A DNA stretch of 64,000 bases from Perilla frutescens. Lineage: Eukaryota > Streptophyta > Magnoliopsida > Lamiales > Lamiaceae. Within the stretch, counting starts at the first letter, position 1, and each line of letters opens with the position of its first letter. Positions 61,979 to 64,000 of this stretch are shown here, piece by piece. Position numbers and translations under genes: made by a program. The stretch covers positions 26,325,194 through 26,389,193 of the forward strand of contig BRKX01000014.1 of NCBI GenBank assembly GCA_026008535.1. The letters are read 5' to 3'. Under the pieces are notes generated by a model. It saw only the letters and a list, made by a program, of their open reading frames with translations, was not told the DNA's origin and searched no databases.

Positions 61979-62996
61979 ATGGCGGGGAAGGGGCGGCAGA
62001 ACTACGGTAGGGCGGCGCCGCGCAAGACGTCGTCGTCTACGCTGGTCCTGTACGGGCTGATAATGCTGACATTGCTGATTGTGATCCTTTTGGCCGTCGG
62101 AATTCTCTCCAGCAGCGGAAATTCGAAGCATAAAGCCAATGACCTCAACATCATTGCTCACAATTCATTACACTCGTAATTGAGCTGAATTCAGCAAGTT
62201 GAATTCTGATTACTTTTTTTCATTCAGAGATTAAATTTGATAATTCTGTGCAATTTTTTTTTATTGTTTCAGGCATGATGGAGATGAGGAGAGCAAGGAT
62301 CAATGGGTTGAAGTTATTTCCTGGGAGCCGAGAGCCTTCGTTTTTCATAATTTCTTGGTAATTGTTTATCTCTCTCTTACGCATATTGTAAATATGTTTA
62401 GCTTTCCTAATTTATTTCGATGATTTATTAGATCTGTCAAATGTGCTACGCATGCACTTGTTAAGGCCTGGAAATGCAAATCCGTGTAATGTGCAGATCT
62501 GAATTTGATTTATTTATTTTTCTTTTGGTATTTCAAGTCCTAATTTAATGTTATTTGCTGTATAATTTACATTAGATAATGGTCGTAGGGGTGAGGTATG
62601 GGTAAATTTTAGGAGAGGAAAGCAGAACTGGTTGCTGTCAGTTGAGCGACGTAAACTGGAGTTAGTGACTGTTATCACTTCTGTCTTGAAATTGGTGTTT
62701 TGAGGAAGATTTATTGATCATGATTACTGTAGCAATTGGCATTATCTAGAGAATTCATTTGGCACCCACATTAATGCACTTTGTCAATTCATGTACCAGA
62801 CCAATCTATCCATCCACATTTTGAACCTTCACTGATGTTACATTCCTTAGTTAGGCACACAGTTTGTTTGCTGAAATATTTCCATCCTTTCTTGGCAGTC
62901 AAAAGAGGAATGTGAATATCTTATTAGTATTGCTGAGCCACGTATGGAAAAATCAACTGTCGTTGATAGTGAAACCGGACAAAGTAAAGACAGCAG
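61979..62996 (+). CDS. prolyl 4-hydroxylase, N-terminal part (runs off window)
   Basis: Exons 61979-62175, 62273-62357 and 62899-62996, GT-AG introns, in frame; 126 complete codons. A basic cytosolic tail (MAGKGRQNYGRAAPRK) is followed by one membrane segment (about residues 22-44, LYGLIMLTLLIVILLAVGIL), as in type II ER/Golgi plant P4Hs. Then comes the family block DQWVEVISWEPRAFVFHNFLSKEECEYLISIAEPRMEKSTVVDSETG. The iron- and 2-oxoglutarate-binding residues (HxD...H...K) are in later exons, outside. Such enzymes hydroxylate prolines in cell-wall extensins and arabinogalactan proteins. The start at 61979 is chosen over an in-frame ATG at 61826 because homologues begin with MAGKG-like sequence. 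Which P4H paralogue it is cannot be fixed from this part. Confidence 0.93.
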
Positions 62997-64000
62997 GTTT
63001 GCCCAATTCTAATTCCTTTTCAAGCTGAACTCAGTGAGACATAGCCTTATTTCTTACTTGTTAGGCTGAATTAGTACATAATTTATCTTCTTTCTCTCAG
63101 TTCGGGCCTCTGCCAAAGTTATATAACAATGTTCAAATATGTTCTGATATGGATTGTTCTATGTAATTTTTATTGCTTTATCATATTCTAAATTTACCAT
63201 CAATATTGGTTCAATCAATTTTCTCAACTAGTGACGCAGGAGAAGTGTAACACGACAAACATGAATATAAAACTTCTTGTTGATTCTACTGAATACCAGA
63301 TTGCGTAAAGGAAACCAAGCTCATATTTTTTTAAGAAACTTCTTCTCTGCCGAGTTTATTAAATGAAAACAACTTTAATAACTATTTAGATAGCCCTAGT
63401 AGGACTAGAATACTTTCTAGATCTGGAAGGAAATATTAAAAAGATTGACATAACTTTGGGATGAAGCAGCGGACTGTGTCATATCTCTAGAACATTATTT
63501 AAGTCTCGTCTCCATCAACTATTCGGTCTAATTCCCGTGTATGTCTGAACAATACTCAAATTAGCCTTCCTAAAAATTACCTTTGGATGAACATTACTGT
63601 GACTGACTTTCTAATTTAATATTTTGCCATGCTGTTACTGGATATCCATCTTTACTTTCTCTTCACATTTTGTCAATCTGTTTTTTTACCCTAATTTCAT
63701 GTGCAAACATAATTGGTCTCAATAATGTCTAATAGAATCTTGCTGCATATTATTTAGCAGTCTAGTAAGATCCTAAAGCTTATCTGCTCTTAAGTACGCC
63801 AACCAGCGTTATTCTAATCATCTACATTTTCTCCAACTGTTTCCTTCTGTGTAAGCAAGTCATTTTTTTTTTTCAAAACGTCACAATTTCGGTGTTTGCA
63901 CTCCTCTATTCTCCAAAAGCCCATGGTCTAAAAATTCCAGAGGAATAATGGTTTTCTTTCTAGCCATTTTACATTCACTTTTCCGATCCTTTCACAAACT
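62997..64000 (+). other. intron 3 of the prolyl 4-hydroxylase gene (partial)
   Basis: It begins GTTTGCCC right after ...KDS-AG. No continuation of the P4H frame (expected R-V/K-T-S-S-G-x-F) is found to the window end, so the intron is over 1 kb. T-rich, intron-like composition. No element ends were recognised. Confidence 0.7.

Noticed and set aside
1..64000. CRISPR arrays, rRNA genes, bacterial operons, integrated viral genes
   Set aside because: Direct repeats present are tandem arrays or transposon subterminal repeats without spacers of constant length. No rRNA or viral replication-gene signal was seen; all RT and integrase sequences are of LTR-retrotransposon type.

Overview
The window is repeat-rich nuclear DNA of a flowering plant, most likely a eudicot. 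The evidence is AT-rich intergenic DNA, short GT-AG introns, plant-type Ty1/copia, CACTA, Mutator, hAT, SINE and MITE elements, and three host genes of plant families. No bacterial, organellar or viral genes, rRNA, tRNA genes or CRISPR arrays are visible. The species cannot be fixed from this sequence alone.

Three host genes can be modelled exon by exon. (1) A NEP1-interacting-protein-like RING-H2 ubiquitin ligase (18158-19846, minus, five exons, 243 aa, complete). (2) A plastid-type rhodanese/thiosulfate sulfurtransferase of the STR16/SEN1/Ntdin group (39736-41625, minus, seven exons, 185 aa, complete). (3) The first three coding exons of a membrane-anchored prolyl 4-hydroxylase (61979-62996, plus), which runs off the right edge inside its third intron. 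They share no pathway and are simply neighbours in a transposon landscape.

Layout. 1-9474: decayed copia element (minus, 3' part off-window) whose 5' LTR is split by a CACTA-type element that has captured a row of exons from an aldehyde dehydrogenase family 7 gene. 9475-13498: Mutator-like element with a FAR1-type transposase, one internal stop. 14386-16590: non-autonomous CACTA element made largely of subterminal repeats. 17296-17402: SINE. 18158-19846: RING-H2 gene. 19847-26026: AT-rich spacer with MITEs. 26027-29876: copia element with very short LTRs and its RT core replaced. 29942-33123: non-autonomous LTR element (LARD-like). 33394-37767: CACTA element containing a Mutator-like non-autonomous element and, inside its transposase exon, an hAT element with an 8-bp target duplication. 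39159-39552: long foldback MITE. 39736-41625: rhodanese gene. 44250-45921: solo LTR of the same family as the first copia element. 48139-55147: young, nearly intact copia element with one stop in its polyprotein. 58863-59444 and 59969-60859: two more solo LTRs. 61262-61567 MITE, 61634-61749 SINE, then the prolyl hydroxylase gene.

Terminal repeats and target-site duplications were read directly for eleven insertions, so the nesting order is well supported. Two observations stand out. One is the captured, exon-ordered ALDH7 segment inside a CACTA element. The other is an apparent pair of related Mutator-like elements, one coding and one not, that share end sequences and a recurrent GCTAAC motif. 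In several elements the stop codons look like TGG-to-TAG/TGA or CGA-to-TGA changes, which fits decay by cytosine deamination of silenced DNA.
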